A DNA stretch of 64,000 nt from Sulfitobacter dubius (lineage in GTDB: Bacteria > Pseudomonadota > Alphaproteobacteria > Rhodobacterales > Rhodobacteraceae): the NCBI RefSeq assembly GCF_900113435.1, contig NZ_FOPG01000002.1:558001-622000 (forward strand), in the 5' to 3' direction. Shown here in pieces: positions 16,456 to 25,280 of this stretch. A model generated the notes under the pieces. The model had not been told where the DNA came from. It was given only the letters and a program-made list of their open reading frames with translations, and did not search any database. The position numbers and the translations under genes are program-made. Position 1 is the stretch's first letter; each line of letters begins with the position of its first letter.

Positions 16456-16782
16456 TTAGCCGAGGGCATAGCCAACGCCGTGCACGGTTCGGATCGGATA
16501 GGACTTGTCGGTTTGGCAAAGCGCCTTGCGCAGTCGGGCCACATGGACATCAACCGTTCGTGCTTCGACTCTGGCATCCCAGCCCCAAACGCGATCAACA
16601 AGGGCAGCCCGTGTCCAGACCTTGCCGGGGGTTTCGATCAAGGCGACCAGCATGACGAACTCAGTCGATCCAAGATGTACCAATCGCCCTGCGCGGCGCA
16701 CACGCAGGCATTCTATATCAAGCACGATGTCGTCAAACTCGAATACGAGTTCATCCGCGATCAATGCTCGGCCCCAAGTCAT
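16456..16782 (-). CDS. receiver-less PhoB-like winged-helix DNA-binding protein
   Basis: A 108-residue protein made almost only of the OmpR/PhoB winged-helix domain. Many positions match the DNA-binding half of PhoB: GSTEFVMLVALIETPG, the VWG loop, ARTVDVHVARLRKAL and RTVHGVGYALG. The usual N-terminal receiver (about 120 residues with the phosphorylated Asp) is missing. There is no room for it: the ATG at 16782 overlaps the phoU stop (ATGA), so the short form is coupled to phoU rather than a broken copy. In PhoB the receiver inhibits DNA binding, so this protein may bind pho boxes without phosphorylation or compete with a full PhoB elsewhere. Confidence 0.85.
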   Translation of the reverse strand: MTWGRALIADELVFEFDDIVLDIECLRVRRAGRLVHLGSTEFVMLVALIETPGKVWTRAALVDRVWGWDARVEARTVDVHVARLRKALCQTDKSYPIRTVHGVGYALG

Positions 16783-17471
16783 CCAATCCCAGACCCTGTT
16801 CTGGTCGCGCCGGGTGCGACGCCCCGCGAGACGAACAATACCTCTTCTGCGATGTTGGTGGCGTGATCGCCGATCCGTTCAAGCGCCACGGCAACCAAGA
16901 TGCGCCCTATGTGGTCACGCGCCTGCGCGGCATTCCGTTGAAGGTCCACAATCGTCGCGTCGAAGACCGTGTCGCGATAAGCATCAACCCGCAGATCCGC
17001 AGCCAGAACCTGTTTTGCGGCTTCGGTTGAATGATCTGTCATCGCGATCACGCTTTTGCCCAGCGTGCGCGCGACCAAAGCCGCCATTTCGTCAAGCCGG
17101 ATGCGATCCTCGGGGGCTAGCATTTGTCTCGGTGTGGCAATCACATGTCGGGCGATGGTCTTGGCGTGATCCCCGGCCCGTTCCAGATTGCCGACCGCGT
17201 GTTCAATCCCCATGACCAGCCGCAGGTCCTTTGCGACGGGTTGAAACCTTAGCAGCACGTCAAAACAATCCGATCGCAATTGTTCAAAGGCTTCGTCGAT
17301 ATCAAGGTCGTGGTTGATCGCCTCAAGCGCGCGTGCCTCGTCATGGGCAAGATATGCGGAGGTTGCCAAAACGCAGTTCTCGGCTGTCATATTTCCCATT
17401 TGCTGGAAGTTCTGACGGAGCACCTGAAGCGCGGCATCAAAGGATTTCAAAAAATGCGGATGCTGGGACAT
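16779..17471 (-). CDS. phoU: phosphate signalling regulator PhoU
   Basis: A 230-residue, fully helical protein with the two three-helix bundles of PhoU (E/D-x3-D patterns near AYLAHDEARALEAINHDLDID and the repeated ERIGDHATNIAEEV at the C-terminus). It tunes the PstSCAB transporter and PhoR/PhoB signalling so that the pho regulon is off when phosphate is plentiful. It starts 8 bases after pstB and is coupled to the receiver-less PhoB-like gene. No phoR is present here. Confidence 0.93.
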   Translation of the reverse strand: MSQHPHFLKSFDAALQVLRQNFQQMGNMTAENCVLATSAYLAHDEARALEAINHDLDIDEAFEQLRSDCFDVLLRFQPVAKDLRLVMGIEHAVGNLERAGDHAKTIARHVIATPRQMLAPEDRIRLDEMAALVARTLGKSVIAMTDHSTEAAKQVLAADLRVDAYRDTVFDATIVDLQRNAAQARDHIGRILVAVALERIGDHATNIAEEVLFVSRGVAPGATRTGSGIG

Positions 17472-17479
17472 GATGATGC

Positions 17480-18355
17480 TTACCCGTATCGGCCCGTGAT
17501 ATAGCTTTCCGTGCGGGGGTGTTTGGGATTGGTGAATATCTGGTTTGTGTCCCCAAACTCGATCGCCTCGCCCAGATACATAAACGCCGTCCGATGCGAG
17601 ATCCGCGCGGCCTGTTGCATATTGTGGGTGACGATCACGATGGTCACGGTTTCCGACAGCTCCTGTACAAGGTCTTCGACCTTCGCGGTGGCGATCGGAT
17701 CAAGGGCGGAGGTCGGCTCATCCAGCAGCAGGATTTCGGGGTTGGGTGCCAGCCCGCGTGCGATGCAAAGGCGCTGTTGTTGCCCGCCAGAAAGGTCATA
17801 GGCCGAGCCGTGCAGTTTGTCCTTAACCTCATCCCAAATGGCGGCACGGCGGAGGGCGGTTTCGACGGCCTCATCGATCACGGCGCGTTTTTTGATCCCC
17901 CGCACGCGGAGCCCGGCAGCAACATTTTCATAGATCGACTTTGGAAAGGGGTTGGGCTTTTGAAACACCATCCCCACCCGCAGGCGCACCAGCACGGGGT
18001 CGGCCTCAGGCCCGATCAGGTTCTCGCCCTCGGGCTCTAGGATCACTTTGCCCTCATAGCGGTTACCGGGATAGAGGTCATGCATCCGATTGAGGCTGCG
18101 CAGCAGGGTCGACTTGCCACAGCCCGAAGGGCCGATGATTGCGGTGATCTTGCGATCAAGAATTGGCATGTCGACCTGTTTGATCGCCTGAAAGCCGTTC
18201 GAGTAGTAAAAGCTAAAGTTCTCAATTCGTGCGCGCAGCGGATCGCGCTCTGCCGCGGGTTTGATGGCGGGCGGCATGTCGGGCTCGGCCTTAGTGGGGG
18301 CCGCCGGCTGCGTATCCGTCTTTGTCTTGTCTATGGTCATGGTGGTATCCGTCAT
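17480..18355 (-). CDS. pstB: phosphate ABC transporter ATP-binding protein PstB
   Basis: A 291-residue ATPase with Walker [10 protein letters not shown], the signature [14 protein letters not shown], Walker [14 protein letters not shown] and the H-loop HNMQQAARI. It powers high-affinity phosphate uptake. Compared with E. coli PstB it has about 35 extra N-terminal residues rich in Lys, Pro and Ala, probably unstructured. It begins 3 bases after pstA in the pst operon. Confidence 0.96.
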   Translation of the reverse strand: MTDTTMTIDKTKTDTQPAAPTKAEPDMPPAIKPAAERDPLRARIENFSFYYSNGFQAIKQVDMPILDRKITAIIGPSGCGKSTLLRSLNRMHDLYPGNRYEGKVILEPEGENLIGPEADPVLVRLRVGMVFQKPNPFPKSIYENVAAGLRVRGIKKRAVIDEAVETALRRAAIWDEVKDKLHGSAYDLSGGQQQRLCIARGLAPNPEILLLDEPTSALDPIATAKVEDLVQELSETVTIVIVTHNMQQAARISHRTAFMYLGEAIEFGDTNQIFTNPKHPRTESYITGRYG

Positions 18356-18358
18356 GGG

Positions 18359-19309
18359 TCAGTTCCTATAGCCTTGGCGCAGTCGATAGCGGATCCAGAT
18401 CGCGATCCCGTTGAGCGAGAAAGTCAGCGCGATCAGAACCACGCCGGTAGCTGCGGCAGCGACGTGGAATTCCGCTTGTGGGCGCGAGACCCAGTTGAAC
18501 ATCTGGATCGGCAGCACGGTGAAACCGTCGTTTAGCCAAGCGAATGAGATGAATGGGAATTCGCCGGTCACCGGAGCAGGGGGAAGAAAGGCGATGAAGG
18601 TCAGCGCACCGATGGTAATGATTGGTGCTGTTTCGCCAATGGCGCGGCTCAGCCCGACGATGGCACCCGTCAGGATGCCTGGGCGGGCGGCAGGGATGAT
18701 ATAGCTCCACATCACCTGCCATTGATCTGCCCCAAGCCCGTAGGCGCCCTCTTTGATGATCCGGGGGATCGCGCGCACCGCCTCGCGGATTGAAACGATG
18801 ACGATCGGCAGGATCAACAGGGCCAATGTCATCCCTGCGACAAGGATCGTCTTGCCCAAGCTAAAGCCATAGACAAACAGGCCCAACGCGAGCAGGCCAT
18901 AGATGATCGACGGCACCCCAGCGAGGTTTGATACATTGATCTCAATGAAATTCGACAGCCACCCTTTACGGGCATATTCCTCAAGATAGAGCCCCGCGCC
19001 AATGCCGATGGGGATGGCGAGAAATGCGGTCACCAGCATCACCAGCAATGAGCCGACCCATGCCGATAGAATGCCCGCCCGTTCAGGCAACCGAGAGGGG
19101 TAGCTGGTTAAGAAACCATAGTCGATGCGCGTGGCGCCGCGAATGACCAAATCCCCAATCAGCGCCAGCAGCAGCGTCATGGCCAGCGCCATAACAACAA
19201 GCCCGCCGGTGGCGAAAAGGATGTCTTTTTGCTTGGCCTTACGAACGGCATCAAAGGCAGTTTGGTTGGTGGTTGCGGCGCTCAACGCGCCTTGGGTAGT
19301 GGTGCTCAT
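18359..19309 (-). CDS. pstA: phosphate ABC transporter permease PstA
   Basis: A 316-residue inner-membrane permease with about six helices. The binding-protein-dependent transport signature is seen around EAVRAIPRIIKEGAYGLGADQ. The ATG at 19309 was chosen because it follows pstC after one base and GAGG lies upstream; the longer open frame inside pstC has no membrane-protein character. It pairs with PstC to form the channel. Confidence 0.94.
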   Translation of the reverse strand: MSTTTQGALSAATTNQTAFDAVRKAKQKDILFATGGLVVMALAMTLLLALIGDLVIRGATRIDYGFLTSYPSRLPERAGILSAWVGSLLVMLVTAFLAIPIGIGAGLYLEEYARKGWLSNFIEINVSNLAGVPSIIYGLLALGLFVYGFSLGKTILVAGMTLALLILPIVIVSIREAVRAIPRIIKEGAYGLGADQWQVMWSYIIPAARPGILTGAIVGLSRAIGETAPIITIGALTFIAFLPPAPVTGEFPFISFAWLNDGFTVLPIQMFNWVSRPQAEFHVAAAATGVVLIALTFSLNGIAIWIRYRLRQGYRN

Positions 19310-19310
19310 C

Positions 19311-20243
19311 TTAATACGCCTCGCGGAATCTACGGCGCAGATAGAAGCCGATGATGTTGAAAAGCAGCGTGATGACGAAAAGCAGCAAACCGACGGCAAA
19401 GATCGACTGGTAGGCGATCGAACCATGGGCCACGTCGCCGAGGCTCATCTGCACAATATAGGCGGTGATGGTCGCGGCCCCTTCGCGGGGATCCCATGTC
19501 AGGTTCGGGTTCTGCCCTGCCGCGACAGCCAGCACCATGGTTTCGCCCACCGCGCGTGACATCCCAAGAATGAAGGCCGCAGTGATACCGGAAAAGGCAC
19601 CGGGAATGACGATCCGTGTGGCCACCTGCCATTTCGCCATACCCAGCCCATAGCCGCCTTCGCGCAGGCTGTTGGGCACGGCGCGCATCGCGTCTTCGCT
19701 GACAGAAACGACGTAAGGCAGGATCATGATGCCAAGGATGATGCCTGGCACCAACAAATTGATGCCTTTCAACCCAGGGACGAAGCCCTGCAAGAAAGGG
19801 GTCATGACCAAAAGGGCGAAATAGCCGTAGACCACCGTTGGCACGGCCTCCAACATCTCTAGCGCGGGTTTGATCGTTTCGCGCACTGCGGGCCGCGCAT
19901 ATTCGCTGAGGTAAATCGCCATGATCAGGCCGAAGGGGACGGCAATTGCCATTGCCAGCCCTGCGGTTTGCAGCGTCGCAGCCAAGAGCGGCAGCACGCC
20001 AAATTGAGGGTTGGCAAATACCGGTGTCCACATTGTGCCGAAGAGGAAATCAAACAACGGGACATTCGCGAAAAAGTCCCAAGAGTCGCGGACCAGAACA
20101 AAGACAATGGCCGTGGTCACAAAGACAGACAGGGCCGCGCAAAGGAACAAAAAGGTCTTCATACCGCGCGCGATCCATTTTCGGCGTCGGACGAAACCGC
20201 TTTGGATCAACTCGGCAGAGGTGGGGATGGAAGAATTAGGCAC
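19311..20243 (-). CDS. pstC: phosphate ABC transporter permease PstC
   Basis: A 310-residue permease with about six membrane helices. It shows the conserved transport motif near EDAMRAVPNSLREGGYGLGM and the family segment EMLEAVPTVVYGYFALL. It is second in the pstSCAB-phoU operon, 67 bases after pstS, and partners PstA. Confidence 0.94.
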   Translation of the reverse strand: MPNSSIPTSAELIQSGFVRRRKWIARGMKTFLFLCAALSVFVTTAIVFVLVRDSWDFFANVPLFDFLFGTMWTPVFANPQFGVLPLLAATLQTAGLAMAIAVPFGLIMAIYLSEYARPAVRETIKPALEMLEAVPTVVYGYFALLVMTPFLQGFVPGLKGINLLVPGIILGIMILPYVVSVSEDAMRAVPNSLREGGYGLGMAKWQVATRIVIPGAFSGITAAFILGMSRAVGETMVLAVAAGQNPNLTWDPREGAATITAYIVQMSLGDVAHGSIAYQSIFAVGLLLFVITLLFNIIGFYLRRRFREAY

Positions 20244-20310
20244 GCGTGTCCTCGTTCGGTCGTGAAGAAATGCGCGGCGGACCCAACGGCCCGCCGCAAA
20301 GGCGCGATGC

Positions 20311-21282
20311 TTAGTTCGCCGCCAGAAGATCGTCAGGTGTCACGCCAACCTTGGAGCCGCCGTCAAAGAATGAGCCGGTCTTGCGGGCCGCAATCTTTTT
20401 TTCCGCTGCGGTAAAGGCCGCTTCGGGAAGTGCGAGGTAGCCGGTGGAGGACACCAAATCGATGGCATGGGCCGGATCGAAGAAGAACTTGGCGAAATCC
20501 TCGACATTCGGCATCTCATCAAGGTGGGCTTTGTTCACATACATAAACAGCGGCCGCGTCAGCGGCTGGTAGGTGCCCGATGCTGCATTCTCGGTCGAAG
20601 GCTCAACACAATCGCCGCCGTTGTAGGAGATTTCCAAAGGCTTCACGCGGCCGCGGTTTTCTTCGACATAGGCTAGACCAAGAAAGCCGATGGCATCGGG
20701 GTCAGTCGACACACCTTGAATAGTAATGTTGTCATCCTCGGTCGCAGTGAAATCCCCGCGCGAAGCACCTTCTTCACCGATCACAGCAAAGGTGAAATAG
20801 TCATAGGTGCCTGAGTCTGTGCCTGCCCCGAATAGGGTCAGCGGCTGATCCGGGTATTCCGTATTCAACTGGTTCCAGTTATCGATCTTGCCCTGCGCTT
20901 CGGTCTCATAGGCTGTCTTCAGCTCTTCGACGCTCATACAGGTTAGCGGGTTTTCTGGGTTCACGATGACGGCAAGCGCGTCCATCGCGACCGGCATTTC
21001 CAGAAACTCGATGCCGTTTTCCGCGCAAAGGTCGGCTTCTTCGGTTTTGATTGGGCGCGAGGCACCCGAGAAGCTGGTCTCGCCACGGCAGAATTTCTTA
21101 AAGCCGCCGCCGGTGCCGGAAACACCGACCACCACGCGGTTGCCAGTTGCGGTTTGGTATTCTTCGGCAAAGGCTTCGGACACCGGGAAAACCGTGGAAG
21201 AGCCGTCAACCTGGACGGCGTCTTGGGCGAAAGCCATACCCGGCAAAGCAAGGGCAAGGGTGGTGAGGGATAGAGTACGCAT
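20311..21282 (-). CDS. pstS: phosphate-binding protein PstS
   Basis: A 323-residue periplasmic protein with a Sec signal peptide ending LPGMAFA (about residue 19). Phosphate-binding hallmarks include DGSSTVFP, SGTGGGFKKFCRGE (binding-loop serines and glycines) and TDSGTYDYF. It captures phosphate for PstCAB. As the first gene of the pst operon it faces the phosphonate-type importer across a 394-base divergent region, where pho-regulated promoters are expected. Confidence 0.95.
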   Translation of the reverse strand: MRTLSLTTLALALPGMAFAQDAVQVDGSSTVFPVSEAFAEEYQTATGNRVVVGVSGTGGGFKKFCRGETSFSGASRPIKTEEADLCAENGIEFLEMPVAMDALAVIVNPENPLTCMSVEELKTAYETEAQGKIDNWNQLNTEYPDQPLTLFGAGTDSGTYDYFTFAVIGEEGASRGDFTATEDDNITIQGVSTDPDAIGFLGLAYVEENRGRVKPLEISYNGGDCVEPSTENAASGTYQPLTRPLFMYVNKAHLDEMPNVEDFAKFFFDPAHAIDLVSSTGYLALPEAAFTAAEKKIAARKTGSFFDGGSKVGVTPDDLLAAN

Positions 21283-21676
21283 GAGCAGATATTCTCCTGT
21301 CGATGTTTGCAGCTCAGCGTCGGGCTAACGAAAGTTTGTTTCAGTTTTGTGAATTCATGAAATATTGAATTGAAAAATTTATAAACAGAACTGGCCGAGG
21401 GAAAAATCGCCATTTTCATGCATTGCCGTTCATTTTGGCACCTGTGCTTTGATCGTAATACAACGCCGCCGGAAGAGTTCCTGAATGTGAAGTTTTTGTA
21501 AAAAAACGGTTTTTTGGCCAATTCGCGCTACGGTGAGCTTGATAAATCTACTCTACGTGAAATAACAAAATGACTGCGCCCAATCTGGCGTGGTCACGCG
21601 CCTCGCTGTTCGGCAGGGCGCGGGAAGACTGCCATTTTCCTTACGCGGCACCGACCGCACATCCGACGGAGATATC
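21283..21676. promoter_or_regulatory. divergent pstS-phnD control region
   Basis: 394 bases without a gene. The middle part is A+T-rich. Three CATT-led units occur at exactly 10-base spacing at 21411, 21421 and 21431 (cattttcatg, cattgccgtt, cattttggca). PhoB sites are built from direct repeats spaced 11 bases apart, so this is only a possible binding tract; no textbook pho box was found. A ribosome site CGGAG precedes phnD at 21677. Confidence 0.4.
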
Positions 21677-22633
21677 ATGTCCCTTCTTTCCAATAGCATC
21701 GCAGGCGCAACCATCGCGGCCTTTTGCGCCGTACCGGCTATGGCTGAATTTCAACTTGGAGAACGTTATTCTGACGCGGATGGCGACTTGATCGCCGACA
21801 TCCCACAAGATGCCGCTGATCAGATCGATCCCTCGACACTTATCTTCGCCTATACCCCGGTCGAAGACCCTGCCGTTTACGCTGATGTTTGGTCTGAGTT
21901 CCTTGCGCATATGAGCGAGGTTACCGGCAAAGAAGTGCAATTCTTCCCCGTTCAGTCGAACGCTGCGCAGATCGAAGCGATGCGCGCAGGTCGCTTGCAT
22001 GTTGCGGGCTTCAACACCGGCTCCAATCCGTTGGCCGTGGCCTGTGCAGGCTTTCGCCCCTTTGCCATGATGGCGGCGGAAGACGGCTCTTTCGGTTACG
22101 AAATGGAGATCATCACGCATCCGGGTTCTGGGATTGAAGCTGTCGAAGACATCAAGGGTGGCCAAATGGCCTTCACTTCCGAGACTTCGAACTCAGGCTT
22201 CAAAGCGCCCTCCGCGATCTTGAAAGCCGATTTCGGCATGGAAGCGGGCAGCGATTTTGAGCCTGTCTTCTCTGGCAAACACGATAACTCGATCCTTGGC
22301 GTCGCTAACAAAGACTACCCCGCAGCGGCGATCGCCAATTCGGTCAAGGCGCGCATGATTGAGCGTGACGTTGTCACCGAAGACCAAATGAACGTGATCT
22401 ATACCTCGCAGACTTTCCCGACCACGGGTTACGGCACCGCCTACAACCTCACACCGGCCCTGCAGGAGAGCATCCGCAAGGCGTTCTTCTCCTTTGACTG
22501 GTCCGGCACCGGCCTTGAAGAAGAGTTCGGCAAGAACGGCGAAGCGCAGTTCATCGACATCACCTTCAAGGAAGATTGGGCCGTGATCCGCAAGATCGAC
22601 GAGGCCAACGGCGTCGCATACGACTGCCAATAA
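21677..22633 (+). CDS. phnD: phosphonate/phosphite-type ABC transporter substrate-binding protein
   Basis: A 318-residue periplasmic protein with a signal peptide ending AVPAMA. It resembles PhnD proteins: VEDPAVYADVWSEFLAHMSE near the N-terminus, then AAQIEAMRAGRLHVAGFNTG and SETSNSGFKAPSAIL, segments that form the phosphonate pocket. The ATG at 21677 was chosen because GGAG precedes it and it puts the signal peptide at the start. Whether it binds phosphonates, phosphite or phosphate cannot be read off the sequence. No C-P lyase or phosphonatase gene is in the window. Confidence 0.85.
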   Translation: MSLLSNSIAGATIAAFCAVPAMAEFQLGERYSDADGDLIADIPQDAADQIDPSTLIFAYTPVEDPAVYADVWSEFLAHMSEVTGKEVQFFPVQSNAAQIEAMRAGRLHVAGFNTGSNPLAVACAGFRPFAMMAAEDGSFGYEMEIITHPGSGIEAVEDIKGGQMAFTSETSNSGFKAPSAILKADFGMEAGSDFEPVFSGKHDNSILGVANKDYPAAAIANSVKARMIERDVVTEDQMNVIYTSQTFPTTGYGTAYNLTPALQESIRKAFFSFDWSGTGLEEEFGKNGEAQFIDITFKEDWAVIRKIDEANGVAYDCQ

Positions 22634-22653
22634 ACACTTCTGACGGAAAACCA

Positions 22654-22679
22654 GTCAGGCGGCCTGTGCGCCGCCTGAC
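22654..22679 (+). terminator. stem-loop between phnD and phnC
   Basis: A perfect 10-bp stem GTCAGGCGGC/GCCGCCTGAC with a six-base loop lies in the 69-base gap after phnD. Only CATCTTTATC follows. Within an operon it may act as a partial terminator or a block to RNA decay, giving more binding protein than permease. Confidence 0.6.
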
Positions 22680-22702
22680 CATCTTTATCGAAAGCCCCAT
22701 TC

Positions 22703-23524
22703 ATGCTTGAACTCAGCTCCGTCTCCAAGACCTATCGAACTGGCGACGCCGCCTTGTCAGATGTCTCATTGCAAGTGCCCAAAGGCCAGATCGTGGGGCT
22801 GATCGGTCCATCTGGCGCTGGCAAATCGACGCTTATCCGCTGCATCAACCGGCTGGTGGAGCCGACCGCGGGTGACATCGTTCTTGGCGGCAAAAGCCTC
22901 GTGTCGCTGGGTGGGCGCGATTTGCGTCGACAGCGCCGCCGGATCGGCATGATCTTTCAGGAATACGCTTTGGTCGAACGATTGACAGTGATGGAGAACG
23001 TTCTGTCCGGGCGGCTTGGCTATGTCCCCTTCTGGCGGAGCTTTCTCCGCCGCTATGAGGGTGCGGACATTCAGCGCGCGTATCAACTGCTTGATCGGGT
23101 TGGTTTGCTCGCCCATGCCAATAAACGCGCCGATGCGCTTTCGGGTGGTCAGCGGCAGCGGGTCGGCATCGCCCGCGCCTTGGCCCAAGACCCTGATTTG
23201 CTGTTGGTGGATGAACCCACAGCGAGCCTTGATCCCAAGACCAGCCGCCAGATCATGCGCCTGCTGACCGAGATCTGCGCAGAGCGTAACCTACCCGCCA
23301 TCGTCAACATCCATGACGTCCCGCTTGCGCGCCAGTTCATGCAGCGCATCGTCGGGCTGCGGGCCGGCACGGTTGTCTTTGACGACGCCCCCAGTGCCTT
23401 GACCGAGGACGCGTTGACCGAGATCTACGGCGCCGAAGATTGGGACGCCATGCGTAAGGGCGACGATGAGCAAGCCGAAGCCGAAAGCGACGCCCTGCGC
23501 CAGCTTGCCGAGGTCGGCGCATGA
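22703..23524 (+). CDS. phnC: phosphonate-type ABC transporter ATP-binding protein
   Basis: A 273-residue ATPase with Walker [10 protein letters not shown], signature [17 protein letters not shown], Walker [14 protein letters not shown] and the PhnC-typical [21 protein letters not shown]. It energises the importer formed with the two downstream permeases. It overlaps the next gene by four bases (ATGA). Confidence 0.92.
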   Translation: MLELSSVSKTYRTGDAALSDVSLQVPKGQIVGLIGPSGAGKSTLIRCINRLVEPTAGDIVLGGKSLVSLGGRDLRRQRRRIGMIFQEYALVERLTVMENVLSGRLGYVPFWRSFLRRYEGADIQRAYQLLDRVGLLAHANKRADALSGGQRQRVGIARALAQDPDLLLVDEPTASLDPKTSRQIMRLLTEICAERNLPAIVNIHDVPLARQFMQRIVGLRAGTVVFDDAPSALTEDALTEIYGAEDWDAMRKGDDEQAEAESDALRQLAEVGA

Positions 23525-24324
23525 TCGCGCAATACCCCACCACTTGGCGACGACCGCATCAGATCGTTCCCGACCGACGGCTCCGCATTGCGCTGCAAAT
23601 CGGGGTGCTTGTGTACCTTGTGCTGGCCTTCAGCACGGTTGAGGTAAACTGGCAGCGTGTCACCGAAGGGATGGAACGTGGGCAGCGATTCATCATGGGG
23701 TTCCTACAGCCTGATTTCACCAGCCGTTGGCGCGACATCAGCCAAGGGTTGATCGAGAGCCTGACCATGACTTTGACCTCTACGGTCGTAGGCGTGTTGA
23801 TCTCTGTGCCCATCGGGATTGGCGCGGCACGCAACCTTGTGCCGCGACCAGTCTATTTGGTCTGCCGCGCCATCGTTGCGGTAAGCCGGTCACTGCAAGA
23901 AGTGATCGTGGCGATCTTCCTTGTCGCGATGTTCGGCTTTGGCCCCTTTGCTGGCTTCCTGACACTGACCTTTGCCACCATTGGATTTATCGCCAAGCTG
24001 TTAGCTGATGACATCGAAGAGATCGACGAAACCCAAGCAGAAGCGATCCGCGCCACTGGGGGGACCTGGTTTCAACTGCTGGACTACGCCATCAAGCCCC
24101 AGATCATGCCGCGACTGATTGGCCTGTCGCTTTATCGGCTCGACATCAACTTCCGTGAAAGCGCGGTGATTGGCATCGTCGGCGCGGGCGGCATCGGCGC
24201 CACGCTGAATACCTCGATTGACCGCTACGAATACGACAGTGCAGGGGCGATCCTGCTTATCATCATCGCGATTGTGATGGTGGCCGAATATAGCTCCAGC
24301 TATCTCAGAAAGTTCCTGCAATGA
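23521..24324 (+). CDS. phnE: phosphonate-type ABC transporter permease 1
   Basis: A 267-residue inner-membrane protein with about six helices. The PhnE coupling motif is recognisable in [19 protein letters not shown], and [16 protein letters not shown] lies near the C-terminus. It starts inside the end of phnC and overlaps the second permease by four bases, so all three are translated as a unit. Confidence 0.92.
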   Translation: MIAQYPTTWRRPHQIVPDRRLRIALQIGVLVYLVLAFSTVEVNWQRVTEGMERGQRFIMGFLQPDFTSRWRDISQGLIESLTMTLTSTVVGVLISVPIGIGAARNLVPRPVYLVCRAIVAVSRSLQEVIVAIFLVAMFGFGPFAGFLTLTFATIGFIAKLLADDIEEIDETQAEAIRATGGTWFQLLDYAIKPQIMPRLIGLSLYRLDINFRESAVIGIVGAGGIGATLNTSIDRYEYDSAGAILLIIIAIVMVAEYSSSYLRKFLQ

Positions 24325-25133
24325 GCGACATTTCAATGCTTCCGGTGGACTGGTGCCTGCGCAGCCGTGCCAAGCGGATCGCGATCTGGATGGGCTGGCT
24401 AGCGCTTGTTGCACTTTTTGTGTGGTGCTGGCAGATCATGACAGAAACCACGATCTGGGCCTTTGTCTGGGACGCGCCGCGTCAGGCGCAGGACGTTGGC
24501 GGGCGCATGTTGCCGCCCGAATGGGGCTACCTGCCCGAGCTGATGCAGCCACTCTGGGACACGCTGAACATCGCGACTCTTGGCACCATTGGTGGCGTGA
24601 TCATGGCCGTGCCGGTCGCCCTGCTGGCGGCCCGCAACACCACGCCTTCGGCGACCTTCCTGCGGCCTATCGCGCTGTTCATCATCGTGGCCTCCCGGTC
24701 AATCAATTCGCTGATCTGGGCGCTGTTACTGGTGACGATTATCGGCCCCGGATTGCTGGCTGGCATCATCGCCATCGCCCTGCGCTCCATCGGCTTCATC
24801 GGCAAGCTGTTCTACGAGGCAATTGAGGAAACCGATCCTAAGCAGATCGAGGCGATCCAGGCCACGGGTGCCGGCCCTGCGCAGGTTTTGACCTATGGGG
24901 TGGTTCCGCAGGTCATGCCTGCTCTCTGGGGCATTTCGGTTTTCCGCTGGGACATCAACATCCGCGAAAGCGCCATCCTCGGGTTGGTGGGCGCGGGCGG
25001 CATCGGGCTGAAGCTGAACGCCTCAATGGCGATTTTGGCCTGGGATCAGGTGGCGGTGATCCTGCTGCTGATCCTTGCGACTGTGGTTGTGAGCGAATGG
25101 GTCTCAGCCGTGATCCGCCGCACTATTATCTAA
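24321..25133 (+). CDS. phnE: phosphonate-type ABC transporter permease 2
   Basis: A 270-residue permease related to the gene before it, with EETDPKQIEAIQATGAGPAQ and IRESAILGLVGAGGIG as the coupling and C-terminal family segments. Two PhnE paralogues presumably form a heterodimeric channel. Last gene of the phnD-phnC-phnE-phnE operon. This order, with phnD first, differs from the E. coli order phnC-phnD-phnE. Confidence 0.92.
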   Translation: MSDISMLPVDWCLRSRAKRIAIWMGWLALVALFVWCWQIMTETTIWAFVWDAPRQAQDVGGRMLPPEWGYLPELMQPLWDTLNIATLGTIGGVIMAVPVALLAARNTTPSATFLRPIALFIIVASRSINSLIWALLLVTIIGPGLLAGIIAIALRSIGFIGKLFYEAIEETDPKQIEAIQATGAGPAQVLTYGVVPQVMPALWGISVFRWDINIRESAILGLVGAGGIGLKLNASMAILAWDQVAVILLLILATVVVSEWVSAVIRRTII

Positions 25134-25184
25134 TCAAGACCTGACGTAAGCGGCGATTGTCGAGCGGCCCCGTATGTGTGGGCA

Positions 25185-25243
25185 GGGGGCGCTGCCCCCG
25201 CAGCCTTCGGCTGCTCCCCCGAGGGTATTTAAGAAAGAATGAA
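25185..25243. repeat. dispersed intergenic repeat with double hairpin (copy 1)
   Basis: Two adjacent hairpins, GGGGGC/GCCCCC (25185-25199) and GCAGCC/GGCTGC (25200-25214), are followed by GTATTTAAGAAAGAATGAA at 25225-25243. The last 19 bases recur with two changes at 47601-47619. The arrangement lies between the convergent phnE and leuB genes and may end transcription. Confidence 0.6.
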
Positions 25244-25280
25244 GGGGGAAGGGGCGGGGCGTGAACCCCGCCGCGGTTCT

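Noticed and set aside
16456-16782. Frameshifted full-length phoB
   Set aside because: The region upstream is the intact phoU gene with an ATGA overlap, leaving no space for a receiver in any frame.
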